Under the pieces are notes generated by a model. It had not been told where the DNA came from and did not search any database. It worked only from the letters and a program-made list of their open reading frames with translations. Of a stretch of 64,000 nt of DNA, positions 1 to 7,069 are shown piece after piece. How positions within the stretch are numbered: the stretch's first letter is position 1; every line of letters begins with the position of its first letter. The translations under genes were made by a program, and so were the position numbers. Origin of the DNA: Streptomyces sp. ISL-87 (GTDB lineage Bacteria; Actinomycetota; Actinomycetes; Streptomycetales; Streptomycetaceae); assembly GCF_018614095.1 (NCBI RefSeq), contig NZ_JAGGOY010000036.1, forward strand, positions 60,667-124,666. The letters run 5' to 3'.

Positions 1-2
1 CG

Positions 3-164
3 GGCCGCCTGTGGCTCCTCCGCCCGGTCGGCCCCTTCCCCACGGTCGAGGCGGTCCTCGACCACATCCGGGCGGTGGCGCGGGACCGAGGGGTGCACGA
101 GACCCCCCTCTCCACCGCGTTCGTCACCCTCACCCGCGCCGAACTCACCGCCCTGGCGGAGTAG
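3..164 (+). CDS. C-terminal end of an unidentified protein (partial)
   Basis: An open frame runs from the window edge to a TAG at 162-164 and gives about 53 residues ending LTRAELTALAE. Codon usage has the high third-position G/C expected of a real Streptomyces gene, and the stop lies just before the convergent oxidoreductase gene at 169. I do not recognise the family from so short a tail. No function is assigned. Confidence 0.55.
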   Translation, partial: GRLWLLRPVGPFPTVEAVLDHIRAVARDRGVHETPLSTAFVTLTRAELTALAE

Positions 165-168
165 CCGC

Positions 169-1269
169 TCAGCAGCACAGCACGGGCACCTCCTGAACGG
201 TGTTGTTCCCGAAGCCGCCCCGGTTCCAGGGCTGTTCGAGCGGCTGGCTGCGCCCGTCGGCGTCCGAGGCGCGGACCAGCAGCGTGTGGCTGCCGGGAGT
301 CGCCGTCCAGGCGGACCGCCACGCCTGCCAGGCCCCGGCGTCCGGCCCCGGCGGCGCCACCTCGGCGTCGGCCCAGCTCAGTCCGCCGTCGGTGCTCACC
401 TCCACCCGCACGACCGGCCCGTATCCGGACCAGGCGCGCCCCTCCAGCGGTACGGGCCCGGGGCGCACGACGCGGGTGCGGGACATGAAGTCGGGGAATC
501 CCGGCGGGATCAGCAGGGCGCGCGGCGCGATCCGGGTGACCGGAGTGCCGGGGTCCTCGGGGTTCTGCCGGTAGCGGTAGGCCACCGTCTGCTGGAAACC
601 GGTGAAGGGGGCGTTGACCAGGGTGATCTCCCTGAGCCACTTCACGTGCGCCATGCCGTACCAGCCGGGGACGACCAGCCGCAGCGGAAACCCGTGCTGG
701 GGCGGCAGGGGCCGGCCGTTCATCGCGTAGGCGATCAGCACGTCCGCGTCGACCGGCAGCGGCAGGCTGCGCCGGTAGTCCTGCTCGACGCCGCGTTCGA
801 CGCCGTGGTCGGCGCCGGTGAACACCGCCTCGACCGCATCGGTTCGTACCCCGGCCTCGGCGAGCACGTCCCGCAGCGGTACCCCGGTCCAGTCGGCGGT
901 CCCCACCGCCTCGACCAGCCAGGGCTGGCTGACCGGCCGCGGGGACAGCCGGGCCCGGCCGTTGCCCGCGCACTCCATGGTGACCCGCCGGGTGACGGCC
1001 GGCCGGGACCGCAGGTCCGTCAGACCGAGGTCCAGCGGCGTCCGCACCCGCCCCCCGACGCTCACCCGCCAGCCGTCCTCCTCCGCCGCGGGGATGTCGT
1101 AGTGCACCAGTACGTAGTGCAGTCCGGCCGGCGTGACCTCGTAGCGCAGCGCCTCCAGGGGCAGTCCGTGGTTGCGCGCTGCCAGCGCCAGCTCGTCCCG
1201 GCCGACGCCCTCCCCTGCGCCGGCCACCCGCGCCGGGGTGCTGATCTCGCTCAGCGAAGGCCGCTCCAT
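169..1269 (-). CDS. Soluble sulfite-oxidase-type molybdopterin oxidoreductase
   Basis: A protein of about 366 residues of the sulfite oxidase/YedY superfamily, which binds molybdopterin and does oxygen-atom or redox transfer on a substrate I cannot infer. Residues ~30-250 hold the molybdopterin fold, with the likely molybdenum-ligand cysteine at ~100 in RVTMECAGNGR. Further conserved blocks are PLPPQHGFPLRLVVPGWYG and the HVKWL segment. Residues ~270-366 match the Ig-like dimerisation domain of this family (VRVEVSTDGGLSW). No Tat or Sec signal is visible after the chosen ATG at 1269, so it may be cytoplasmic. The reading frame stays open far upstream, so the start is uncertain. It is divergent from the membrane-bound molybdenum protein at 1430, which suggests a shared role. 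Confidence 0.85.
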   Translation of the reverse strand: MERPSLSEISTPARVAGAGEGVGRDELALAARNHGLPLEALRYEVTPAGLHYVLVHYDIPAAEEDGWRVSVGGRVRTPLDLGLTDLRSRPAVTRRVTMECAGNGRARLSPRPVSQPWLVEAVGTADWTGVPLRDVLAEAGVRTDAVEAVFTGADHGVERGVEQDYRRSLPLPVDADVLIAYAMNGRPLPPQHGFPLRLVVPGWYGMAHVKWLREITLVNAPFTGFQQTVAYRYRQNPEDPGTPVTRIAPRALLIPPGFPDFMSRTRVVRPGPVPLEGRAWSGYGPVVRVEVSTDGGLSWADAEVAPPGPDAGAWQAWRSAWTATPGSHTLLVRASDADGRSQPLEQPWNRGGFGNNTVQEVPVLCC

Positions 1270-1429
1270 CTCCCCATGGTGTGCCGAGCCGAGCGCCGCC
1301 GCCTGCGGGACGGCGCGTCGCCCGCGTGTCACAAGGCCGGTCCGGGCCCCGATGCGGGATGTTCTCCCCGGTGGGCAATGTCCGTCGAGTGCGGAATGCC
1401 GGAATGCCGGAATGCGGGGAGGTGTCCCG

Positions 1430-2800
1430 ATGGGCGCGGGTGACGGGGAGCGGCCGCCTGGCGCCGCGACGCCGGCGGCGGCGGGGAAGAAGGCCGTGCC
1501 GCGGCCGAAGCGGGGGGCGCGGCTGCGTACGGCTCTGGATTCCGCCGTCGCCGCCGGGCCTCCGCCGGGCCCGGCGCGTCCCGGGTTCTGGCGCAGCCCG
1601 TTGCGGGGGCCCTGGCTGACCGCCGTGTTCGGACTGATCCTGCTGGTGGGGATCACGGTCCTGTTCGTGACGGGGCTGCTGTCGTACATCGCGTACAACC
1701 CGGACCTGGCGGCGCTCAACGACCAGACGCCCGACAAGGGGTGGCTCGGCTTCTACCTCTTCGCCTGGCCCACCTCGCCGTACTGGCTCTACCGGCTCAC
1801 CCAGGGCGTGCACGTCGTCCTGGGAATCGTGCTGGTGCCCGTGCTGCTGGCCAAGCTCTGGTCGGTCATTCCGAAGCTGTTCGAGTGGCCGCCCGTGAGG
1901 TCGGCCGGCCACGGCATCGAGCGGCTGTCCCTGCTCCTGCTGGTGGGCGGCGCCGGGTTCGAGTTCGTCACCGGCATCCTCAACGTGCAGCTGCACTACA
2001 TCTTCCCCGGCTCCTTCTACACCCTGCACTTCTACGGCGCTTGGGTGTTCATCGGCGCCTTCGTGGTGCACGTGACCTTCCGGCTGCCGCGGGCGATCCG
2101 TGCCGTACGCGCCGGACACGCCCAGCCCGAGGCCGGCTCCGACGAGGCGGCCGGGCTGGTCTCGCCCCGCCCGGCCGAGCCGACCATCTCCCGCCGGGGG
2201 GCGGTGGGCATGGTCGGGCTGGGCTCGCTCGCCCTGCTGGTGGTGACGGCCGGACAGAGCATCGGCGGATGGTGGCGGCAGACGGCGCTGCTGGCCCCGC
2301 ACGGTCAGGAGCCGGGCTCCGGGCCGAACGGCTTCCAGATCAACAAGACCGCCGCCTCGGTCGGCATCCGGGCGAGCGACATCGGCCCCGCCTGGCGGCT
2401 GACCGTACGCGGCGCCGGCCGCCAGGTTGTCCTGACCCGGGAGGAAGTGCTGGCCATGAAGCAGTACGAGGCCGCGCTGCCCATCGCCTGCGTGGAGGGC
2501 TGGTCGACGCCCGACCAGCTGTGGAGCGGCGTACGGCTCACCGATCTGGCCGCGCTCGTGGGGCAGGGCAGGGACACTCCCCGGGTGCTGGTGGAATCCG
2601 TGCAGCGGGGAGGGTCCTTCAGCTCGGTGGTCCTGCGGGACAACCAGGTCCGTGACCACCGCTCGCTGCTGGCCGTACGCGTCAACGGAGCGGTTCTGTC
2701 CCCGGACCACGGCTACCCGGCCCGCGTCATCGTTCCCGGCGCACCCGGCGTCAACAACACCAAATGGGTCACCCGCCTCACCTTCGGAGAGCCGGCGTGA
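1430..2800 (+). CDS. Cytochrome b561-like membrane domain fused to molybdopterin oxidoreductase domain
   Basis: About 456 residues. The ATG at 1430 has a GGGGAGG ribosome site 7 bases upstream. Residues ~60-225 contain hydrophobic segments with spaced histidines (RLTQGVHVVLG, LHFYGAWVFIG), as in di-heme cytochrome b561-type membrane anchors. A twin-arginine motif (SRRGAVGMVG) followed by a hydrophobic stretch lies at ~254, and the molybdopterin domain follows (~300-456) with its candidate molybdenum cysteine in LPIACVEGWS. This matches the layout described for Sec/Tat dual-inserted Moco proteins of Streptomyces (SCO3746-like, from memory): early helices by Sec, last helix and the folded domain by Tat. 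The stop overlaps the next gene by a GTGA, indicating coupled translation. The substrate is unknown. Confidence 0.85.
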   Translation: MGAGDGERPPGAATPAAAGKKAVPRPKRGARLRTALDSAVAAGPPPGPARPGFWRSPLRGPWLTAVFGLILLVGITVLFVTGLLSYIAYNPDLAALNDQTPDKGWLGFYLFAWPTSPYWLYRLTQGVHVVLGIVLVPVLLAKLWSVIPKLFEWPPVRSAGHGIERLSLLLLVGGAGFEFVTGILNVQLHYIFPGSFYTLHFYGAWVFIGAFVVHVTFRLPRAIRAVRAGHAQPEAGSDEAAGLVSPRPAEPTISRRGAVGMVGLGSLALLVVTAGQSIGGWWRQTALLAPHGQEPGSGPNGFQINKTAASVGIRASDIGPAWRLTVRGAGRQVVLTREEVLAMKQYEAALPIACVEGWSTPDQLWSGVRLTDLAALVGQGRDTPRVLVESVQRGGSFSSVVLRDNQVRDHRSLLAVRVNGAVLSPDHGYPARVIVPGAPGVNNTKWVTRLTFGEPA

Positions 2801-3372
2801 TCAGCGCGACCGCCTTCCGCCACCGCTACGGCGCCTCCCCCCTCCACCTGCTGCTCGTGCTCGCCTCCTTCGCGCTCGCCGCCTACGCGGGCGTGCGGCT
2901 GCTCAAGGGGGACACCCTGGGCGTGGCCCTGTGGTTCGTCGGGGCGGCGCTCCTGCACGACCTGGTGCTGCTCCCGCTGTACGCGGTGACCGACCGGGCC
3001 GCGCAGACCCTGTTCCGGACGAGGACGAGGACGAGGACGGACACGGACACGGGCACGGACGCGGACGCGGGCACGCGCACGGCCACGGCCACGCCGCCTC
3101 CGAGGCCGAGCGTCAACTACGTCCGCGTTCCGGCCTTCGTCTCGGGGATTCTGCTCCTGGTCTGGTGGCCGCTGATCCTGCGCCAGGCCGGCGGCTTCAC
3201 CCTGGCCACCGGGCTCCCTGCAGGGGTGTTCCTGGAACGCTGGCTGCTGATCTCCGCCGCCCTGTTCGGGGCCTCGGCGGTGATCCTCCTCGTACGCCTG
3301 TGGCACGGCTCGGCCCCGCGGCGCCGGGCCGCACGGGAGCAGCGGCGGCAAGCGCGCCGCGCCGCGAAGTGA
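2797..3372 (+). CDS. Small multi-pass membrane protein with Thr-rich linker
   Basis: About 191 residues, started at the GTG overlapping the stop of the b561-molybdoprotein gene (GTGA). Two hydrophobic helices (~17-35 and ~45-62) are followed by a low-complexity loop at ~75-100 made of RT, DT and AT dipeptides and encoded by hexanucleotide repeats. Two more helices (~112-130 and ~152-172) precede a basic Arg/Ala tail. I do not recognise a named family. Translational coupling suggests it serves the membrane molybdoenzyme, for example in assembly or electron transfer, but this is inferred from context only. The repeat loop is likely length-variable between strains. Confidence 0.75.
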   Translation: MISATAFRHRYGASPLHLLLVLASFALAAYAGVRLLKGDTLGVALWFVGAALLHDLVLLPLYAVTDRAAQTLFRTRTRTRTDTDTGTDADAGTRTATATPPPRPSVNYVRVPAFVSGILLLVWWPLILRQAGGFTLATGLPAGVFLERWLLISAALFGASAVILLVRLWHGSAPRRRAAREQRRQARRAAK

Positions 3373-3405
3373 CGGTCGCTGGCGGGTCTCCGCAAGGTCC
3401 GGCCA

Positions 3406-3612
3406 TCACCCCGTGCCGGCGGACCGCCGCTCCAGCAAGACCTTGAGCTGCGCGAGGTCCTTGCGCTGCGCGCGGCGCATGGCGGCGGTCATGACGGGCG
3501 CCGCGACCGACGCGAAGCCGGCCGGCTCGCCGCGGTTGCGCAGGGTCATCCGGGTGCGGTCCGCGTCTTCGCCGCACGGCTCCGAACGGAACGAGACCCG
3601 CTCATGACGACC
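3406..3612 (-). pseudogene. Truncated SRPBCC-family (polyketide cyclase/dehydrase-like) gene remnant
   Basis: Reading the minus strand leftward from ~3612, the frame gives RVSFRSEPCGEDADRTRM followed by LRNRGEPAGFASVAAPVMTA and a basic helix ending at the stop at 3406. This is the typical C-terminal third of SRPBCC/Polyketide_cyc proteins (a TxVTLxNRGEP strand and a long C-terminal helix). The N-terminal two thirds are missing: the homologous frame stops within ~10 bases of the island repeat that begins at 3621. I infer that insertion or rearrangement at the tRNA-Pro site cut the gene. Confidence 0.6.
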
Positions 3613-3620
3613 CCCTCGAG

Positions 3621-3751
3621 TCGGCTCCCAGATGTCTCCCAAGACAGGCCCGTAAACGCAGGAAGGGCCTGACCTGCGATGTAGATCAAGCCCTTTACCT
3701 GGTCGTACGAAGATCGGGGTGGCGGGATTTGAACCCACGACTTCTTCGTCC
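3621..3751. repeat. Left copy of island-flanking direct repeat (candidate att site)
   Basis: This segment is repeated in the same orientation at 8381-8510 with about nine differences by my count, including one inserted A at 3713. It starts TCGGCTCCCA, contains the inverted repeat CAGGCCC...GGGCCTG, and ends inside a copy of the tRNA-Pro 3' half. A direct repeat ending in a tRNA 3' fragment on one side, with the complete tRNA on the other, is the signature of tRNA-targeted site-specific integration. Identity extends ~93 bases beyond the tRNA 3' end, longer than a usual core site. Confidence 0.85.
3714..3751 (-). pseudogene. tRNA-Pro 3' fragment
   Basis: This minus-strand piece matches the T arm, variable loop and part of the anticodon stem of the complete tRNA-Pro at 8473-8546. 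The match breaks after TTCGTCC, so the anticodon loop, D arm and 5' acceptor strand are absent. It cannot be a functional tRNA and is best read as the displaced att half-site of the island. Confidence 0.85.
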
Positions 3752-3752
3752 C

Positions 3753-4148
3753 CGAGGAGCCGACCCAAGATCCTCACCACCCCAAACGACGGTTCCCCCG
3801 GCCAGCACCATGGCCTCGGACGGTCTGAGGGGCATGGGGGCCTTCGGGGAGCAGACCGGCTCCCGATAGCCGACGTCGTTACGCCCGTGATCCCTTGCAA
3901 TACACCTGAATGACCTGGGTGCAGAAGGATTCGGGCTCACACCCAGCGGACGCGTGACCTGACCGATCGAGCCCGAGGACACACCCCGGACCCTATTGGG
4001 CCCACTATCCACCTCCATCGTGCGCCGGAGCACGCGCCGGGGGATGGGAGCATCGGCCCCAGATGGCGTCCACGGCGAGGAGCGCGAGCCATACAACTCT
4101 CTTGACCGCGCAGGGCAACCGGCCCTGCGCGCGCCGAGAGGAGCGGGC
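3753..4148. other. Island 5' non-coding region upstream of the Crp-like gene
   Basis: About 400 bases between the left repeat and the first island gene. I see no convincing coding frame. An inverted repeat CTGGGTG/CACCCAG with an 18-base spacer lies at 3915-3946, and a strong hairpin sits just before the ribosome site (listed separately). The promoter of the island operon is expected here, but no clear -35/-10 pair can be fixed by eye. Confidence 0.5.
4107..4131 (+). promoter_or_regulatory. Leader hairpin/operator-like inverted repeat before the Crp-like gene
   Basis: Perfect 10-base arms CGCGCAGGGC (4107-4116) and GCCCTGCGCG (4122-4131) with a 5-base loop. It lies 17 bases before the ATG at 4149 and directly before the GAGAGGAG ribosome site (4136-4143). 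It could be an operator for autoregulation by the regulator it precedes, or an RNA hairpin modulating translation. Confidence 0.5.
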
Positions 4149-4793
4149 ATGTGGCTGTACGACACGCGCTGGCGCGGACTGCTGGAGCTGGCCCCGAAGC
4201 AGGAGAAGGCATTCTGCTCGGGTGACGTCCTAGTCCCCGGAGACGAGGAGCTGGGCTACGTCCTGGCCCTCACTGAAGGACTGGTCAACGCAACCGTCAC
4301 CACAGCCGACGGGCGGGAGCTGCAGCTTGCGTGGCGCAAGCCGCCGTGCGTTCTGGGTGACCTGTCGGCTCTCCGCGGCGGCCGTACGAGCGCCTGGGTG
4401 ACGGCGGTCACGGATGCGACCGCCGTGCGGATCACGGCTCCTGCTTTCACGGACTACCTCAACGGCCTTGGACTGCCGGGTCAGCTGCTCGCTCAAGTGC
4501 TCGACTGGACTTATCGAGAGGATCTCAAGCGGGCACAAGAGCGTGTCCTGCCTCTGCGGAGTCAGCTGGCTGCGTTCCTGCTGACCGTGGCCGGAGAAGT
4601 GACCTCCGGACGCCTGGAGGGCTGGGACCAAGACCATCTGGCGGCACTCTTCCACGTATCCGGCCGAACTCTAAGGGACAAGGCTCTACAGCCCCTGGAG
4701 CAGGCCGGCGCCGTCGTCCGTAGTCGCTGTCGCGTCACGATCGCGGACGAGAGGGTGTTGCGCCAGGAGATCGCGGGGTTCGGCGTCCGCTGA
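4149..4793 (+). CDS. Island Crp/Fnr-type regulator with cNMP-binding fold
   Basis: A 214-residue protein with the two-domain Crp/Fnr layout. Residues ~10-105 form the cyclic-nucleotide-binding beta-roll. The phosphate-binding cassette is recognisable at 70-82 (GDLSALRGGRTSA) and aligns with the cassette of the chromosomal Crp at 19768-20442, including the Arg that contacts the cyclic phosphate (R79). A long helix (~110-150) leads to a winged HTH (~160-198, LAALFHVSGRTLRDKALQPL). The ATG at 4149 has a GAGAGGAG site 5 bases upstream. It is the first gene of the island and lies 134 bases before a nucleotide-cyclase-like gene, which suggests a ligand-producer/ligand-sensor pair. Its ligand and targets are unknown. 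It is not the core Crp, which is elsewhere in this window. Confidence 0.8.
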   Translation: MWLYDTRWRGLLELAPKQEKAFCSGDVLVPGDEELGYVLALTEGLVNATVTTADGRELQLAWRKPPCVLGDLSALRGGRTSAWVTAVTDATAVRITAPAFTDYLNGLGLPGQLLAQVLDWTYREDLKRAQERVLPLRSQLAAFLLTVAGEVTSGRLEGWDQDHLAALFHVSGRTLRDKALQPLEQAGAVVRSRCRVTIADERVLRQEIAGFGVR

Positions 4794-4927
4794 GGGGACC
4801 GGAGGGCAAGCACAGGCAGCCGGTCGCCTGCTGGAAACTCTTCCGCTTGCGGGCGGCGGCCGCCGCGCATCCTCGGATCAGTCGCAGCAGCGCCTGATCC
4901 GACGTTTCCCTCGTCAGGAGGACATCC

Positions 4928-5776
4928 GTGTCCGAACCGCACCTCGTTCCCTGGGGCGAAAGCCGCACGTTGCACCCATACGTCGGTGTCCTCGCCGTCG
5001 ACGCCAAGGACTTCACCTGCCTCCCGGCCCTCGCACACCCCGATATCAGCCGCCGCATCCCGGAACTCGTCGACCGGGCCTTGCGTGCTGCCGGGCTCGC
5101 TGAACTGACAGGCACCAAGCGGTTTCCGACCCACACCGGAGACGGCATCGCCTTTGGTGTGCCCACCGCTCTTCTGCCCTTCGTCGTCTGGCCCTTCATG
5201 AACCGGCTGCAGGACGTTCTCGCCGAACACAACGCACGCGCCGACAGCCGCTTCGGCCTCCGGCTCCGTGCAAGCGTGCACGTCGGCCCCCTCCCCGATG
5301 CCGGGCACGCCGGCGACGGCGAGGGTACGGCGCGCAACGACACCCACCGGCTTCTGGACTCCGAGCCTGTGAAGGAGGCCCTCGCCCGTTCCAGCGCGGG
5401 GGCCACGTTGCTGGCGGCAGTTTTCTCCCAGAGGGTCTACGAGGACGTGATCCTCAGCGGCTTCGCGGGCCTGCACCCCGACCGCTGTACCCGCGTCGAG
5501 GCTGCCGTACCAGGCAAGGCTTTCCGGCAGCCGGCCTGGCTCTACGTACCCAGCCCCTCCGGCGACCTTCTGGGGGACGGGCTGCGCCGCTCGGACGGCG
5601 CTGCCCCTGCACCCGACGGAGCCCCGGAAGTCGCCCCGAAACCCACCTCCGGAACCCAGCACGTGGGTCACGGAGTCGCGGTCATGGGATCTGTCTCGGG
5701 TGGCCTGAGCTACCAGAACGGCCCGGCTCCACAGACGGGACGAGGCGCCACGCCTCCTGCCGATGCGCCCCGGTGA
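4928..5776 (+). CDS. Divergent class III nucleotide cyclase-like protein with C-terminal Gly motif
   Basis: 282 residues, GTG start with CAGGAGGA 5 bases upstream. Residues ~18-205 resemble a class III adenylate/guanylate cyclase catalytic domain. VLAVDAKDFT (21-30) fits the first metal-Asp strand (D25), THTGDGIAFG (68-77) fits the second metal-Asp turn (D72), and LRLRASVHVG (111-120) and NDTHRLLDS (137-145) fit later strand and helix positions. It is shorter and more diverged than housekeeping cyclases and has no membrane segment or sensor domain. A Pro/Ala linker leads to a C-terminal motif HVGHGVAVMGSVSGGLSYQ (245-263) that recurs in the next gene. I infer production of a cyclic nucleotide. 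The base specificity cannot be read by eye, and a non-catalytic role is possible. Confidence 0.6.
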   Translation: MSEPHLVPWGESRTLHPYVGVLAVDAKDFTCLPALAHPDISRRIPELVDRALRAAGLAELTGTKRFPTHTGDGIAFGVPTALLPFVVWPFMNRLQDVLAEHNARADSRFGLRLRASVHVGPLPDAGHAGDGEGTARNDTHRLLDSEPVKEALARSSAGATLLAAVFSQRVYEDVILSGFAGLHPDRCTRVEAAVPGKAFRQPAWLYVPSPSGDLLGDGLRRSDGAAPAPDGAPEVAPKPTSGTQHVGHGVAVMGSVSGGLSYQNGPAPQTGRGATPPADAPR

Positions 5777-6033
5777 CCACGCTCCCGCACCAAGTGGTCG
5801 GCCACGGCATCGGCGTCCAGGGCGAAGTCAACGGAGGCATCACGCAGAACACCTTCCACATCGTCGTCGGCCTGGCACCGCCCCAGACCGCCCCCGTTGC
5901 GCAGCACCCACCGTCCGGCCCAATCGATTTTTGGCTGGAGGCCCTCATCGCGCTGAGTCGGACCGCCTCCCTGTCCGTTCGGCTTTTCCTACCCCCGCAC
6001 ATGACGAAAGGAGACGACGACACATGGGAATGA
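5773..6033 (+). CDS. Small Gly-motif protein, unknown function
   Basis: 86 residues, with a GTG start that overlaps the stop of the cyclase-like gene (GTGA), so translation is probably coupled. The N-terminus carries VVGHGIGVQGEVNGGITQN (8-26), clearly related to the C-terminal tail of the upstream protein: same GHG, same spacing to the GG pair, and a hydrophobic/polar alternation suggesting a short beta-hairpin. The rest is a Pro-rich spacer and one predicted helix (IDFWLEALIALSRTASLSVR). No catalytic motif is seen. The shared motif suggests that the two proteins interact, or that both contact a third partner. Similar Gly-rich hairpins occur beside NTPase conflict proteins in Streptomyces (general recollection, not checked). 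Confidence 0.6.
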   Translation: MTTLPHQVVGHGIGVQGEVNGGITQNTFHIVVGLAPPQTAPVAQHPPSGPIDFWLEALIALSRTASLSVRLFLPPHMTKGDDDTWE

Positions 6034-6764
6034 CCCTGTTCAACTCCCTGGAACGGGAGATCGGCGCGGCAGCCGCTGCTGCCGGCAGCCCCCTCCTGAT
6101 CACCGCGCCCCTCGCCGGGGGACCAGCATGTCTGACCCCGTGGGCGGCCCGGGACCTGATCCGGCAGCCGCTCGCGGAGGCGGCTGTCGCAGTGTGGCGG
6201 GAGGTCGTCCGTGCCGCGAAGGGAGAAGCGGAGGTATCCGGCCGCTGGACGCTGCTCGCGCTGTGGCTGGCCCTGCCGAGGCTGCGTGGCCCCGTCGCGT
6301 TCGCCGTGCGCCGGTTCTTCCTGGACACGGCGGACGCCGAGTCGGAGGCGGCGGCCGCGTTCCTGGAAGCACTGGCGGCCGCCGATCCGGAGGACCCCCG
6401 GCTGGGCTCTGTGATGGCGGACACGGCGTGCCGTCGGCTCTGGGCGTATGGAGCCCGCGCGCTGCGCGAGGTCCCCGTCGTCGATATCGCGGCGATCGCA
6501 GCGGCGCGGACCGCGGACCTGCCCGCTGAGGAGGACCTGCCCGACGAGGCAGGTTGGGACCTCTACGTGGCTCCCCTTGACCGGGAGGACGGCCTCTCCG
6601 CGCCGCTGCGTTTCACCCTGTCGTCCAGCGCGGTCGAAGAGGTCCGCCTCACTGCCCTTGCGGACCGGATGGGGCTGAGCGACATCGTGTTCCGGGCTCG
6701 GAGGCCCGGTGAGGGCCCGCCGATCGGCACGCTGTCTCTGCGCCCGGTGGGAGTACGACGGTGA
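6024..6764 (+). CDS. Unknown mainly helical island protein
   Basis: 246 residues, ATG at 6024 with GAAAGGAG about 10 bases upstream; a second ATG at 6030 is possible. It overlaps the end of the preceding small gene and the start of the following HTH gene. The first ~180 residues are Ala/Leu-rich helices (GRWTLLALWLALPRL, FAVRRFFLDTADAESEAAAA). The last ~70 are more beta-like (WDLYVAPLDR, LRFTLSSSAVEEVRLTAL). Proteins of this look are often found next to excisionase genes in actinomycete integrative elements (recollection). It could therefore be element backbone and not part of the cyclase module. No enzyme motif is seen. Confidence 0.6.
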   Translation: MGMTLFNSLEREIGAAAAAAGSPLLITAPLAGGPACLTPWAARDLIRQPLAEAAVAVWREVVRAAKGEAEVSGRWTLLALWLALPRLRGPVAFAVRRFFLDTADAESEAAAAFLEALAAADPEDPRLGSVMADTACRRLWAYGARALREVPVVDIAAIAAARTADLPAEEDLPDEAGWDLYVAPLDREDGLSAPLRFTLSSSAVEEVRLTALADRMGLSDIVFRARRPGEGPPIGTLSLRPVGVRR

Positions 6765-7069
6765 GCGCATGGGAACCACGACGGTCGCTGTCTTTCTCAG
6801 AGGCCTTCGACCTGCCGCTCTCCGTCGACCTGCGGACGGCCGCTCGAGCCTTCGGAATCTGCTCCGCGACTGCCTACAAGCTCATCCGTCTCGGCAGGTT
6901 CCCCTGCCCCGTCCTGAGGGTCGGCCACTGCTACCGCATCCCGACGGCCTTTCTCCTGCGCGCGCTCGGCATTGAGGAGAGGCCCCTGTACGCCGTGCCA
7001 CTCGAGCAGGACCTGGCCGATCCGTCCAATCACCGCGATGACCGTCCCCGAACGGAGGACCGCGTATGA
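6761..7069 (+). CDS. Excisionase/MerR-like helix-turn-helix protein
   Basis: 102 residues from the GTG overlapping the previous stop (GTGA); an ATG at 6769 is out of frame. Residues ~18-68 form a winged-helix of the excisionase/HTH_17 type: LRTAARAFGICSATAYKLIR as the HTH, then GRFPCPVLRVGHCYRIPTAF as the wing. Such proteins either direct recombination (Xis) or act as small repressors or activators. No integrase gene accompanies it here. The stop overlaps the next start (ATGA), placing it translationally upstream of the deoxyribosyltransferase-like gene. Confidence 0.75.
   Translation: MSAWEPRRSLSFSEAFDLPLSVDLRTAARAFGICSATAYKLIRLGRFPCPVLRVGHCYRIPTAFLLRALGIEERPLYAVPLEQDLADPSNHRDDRPRTEDRV

Noticed and set aside
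3714..3751. A second tRNA-Pro gene
   Set aside because: Only the 3' half is present; there is no D arm, anticodon loop or 5' acceptor strand.
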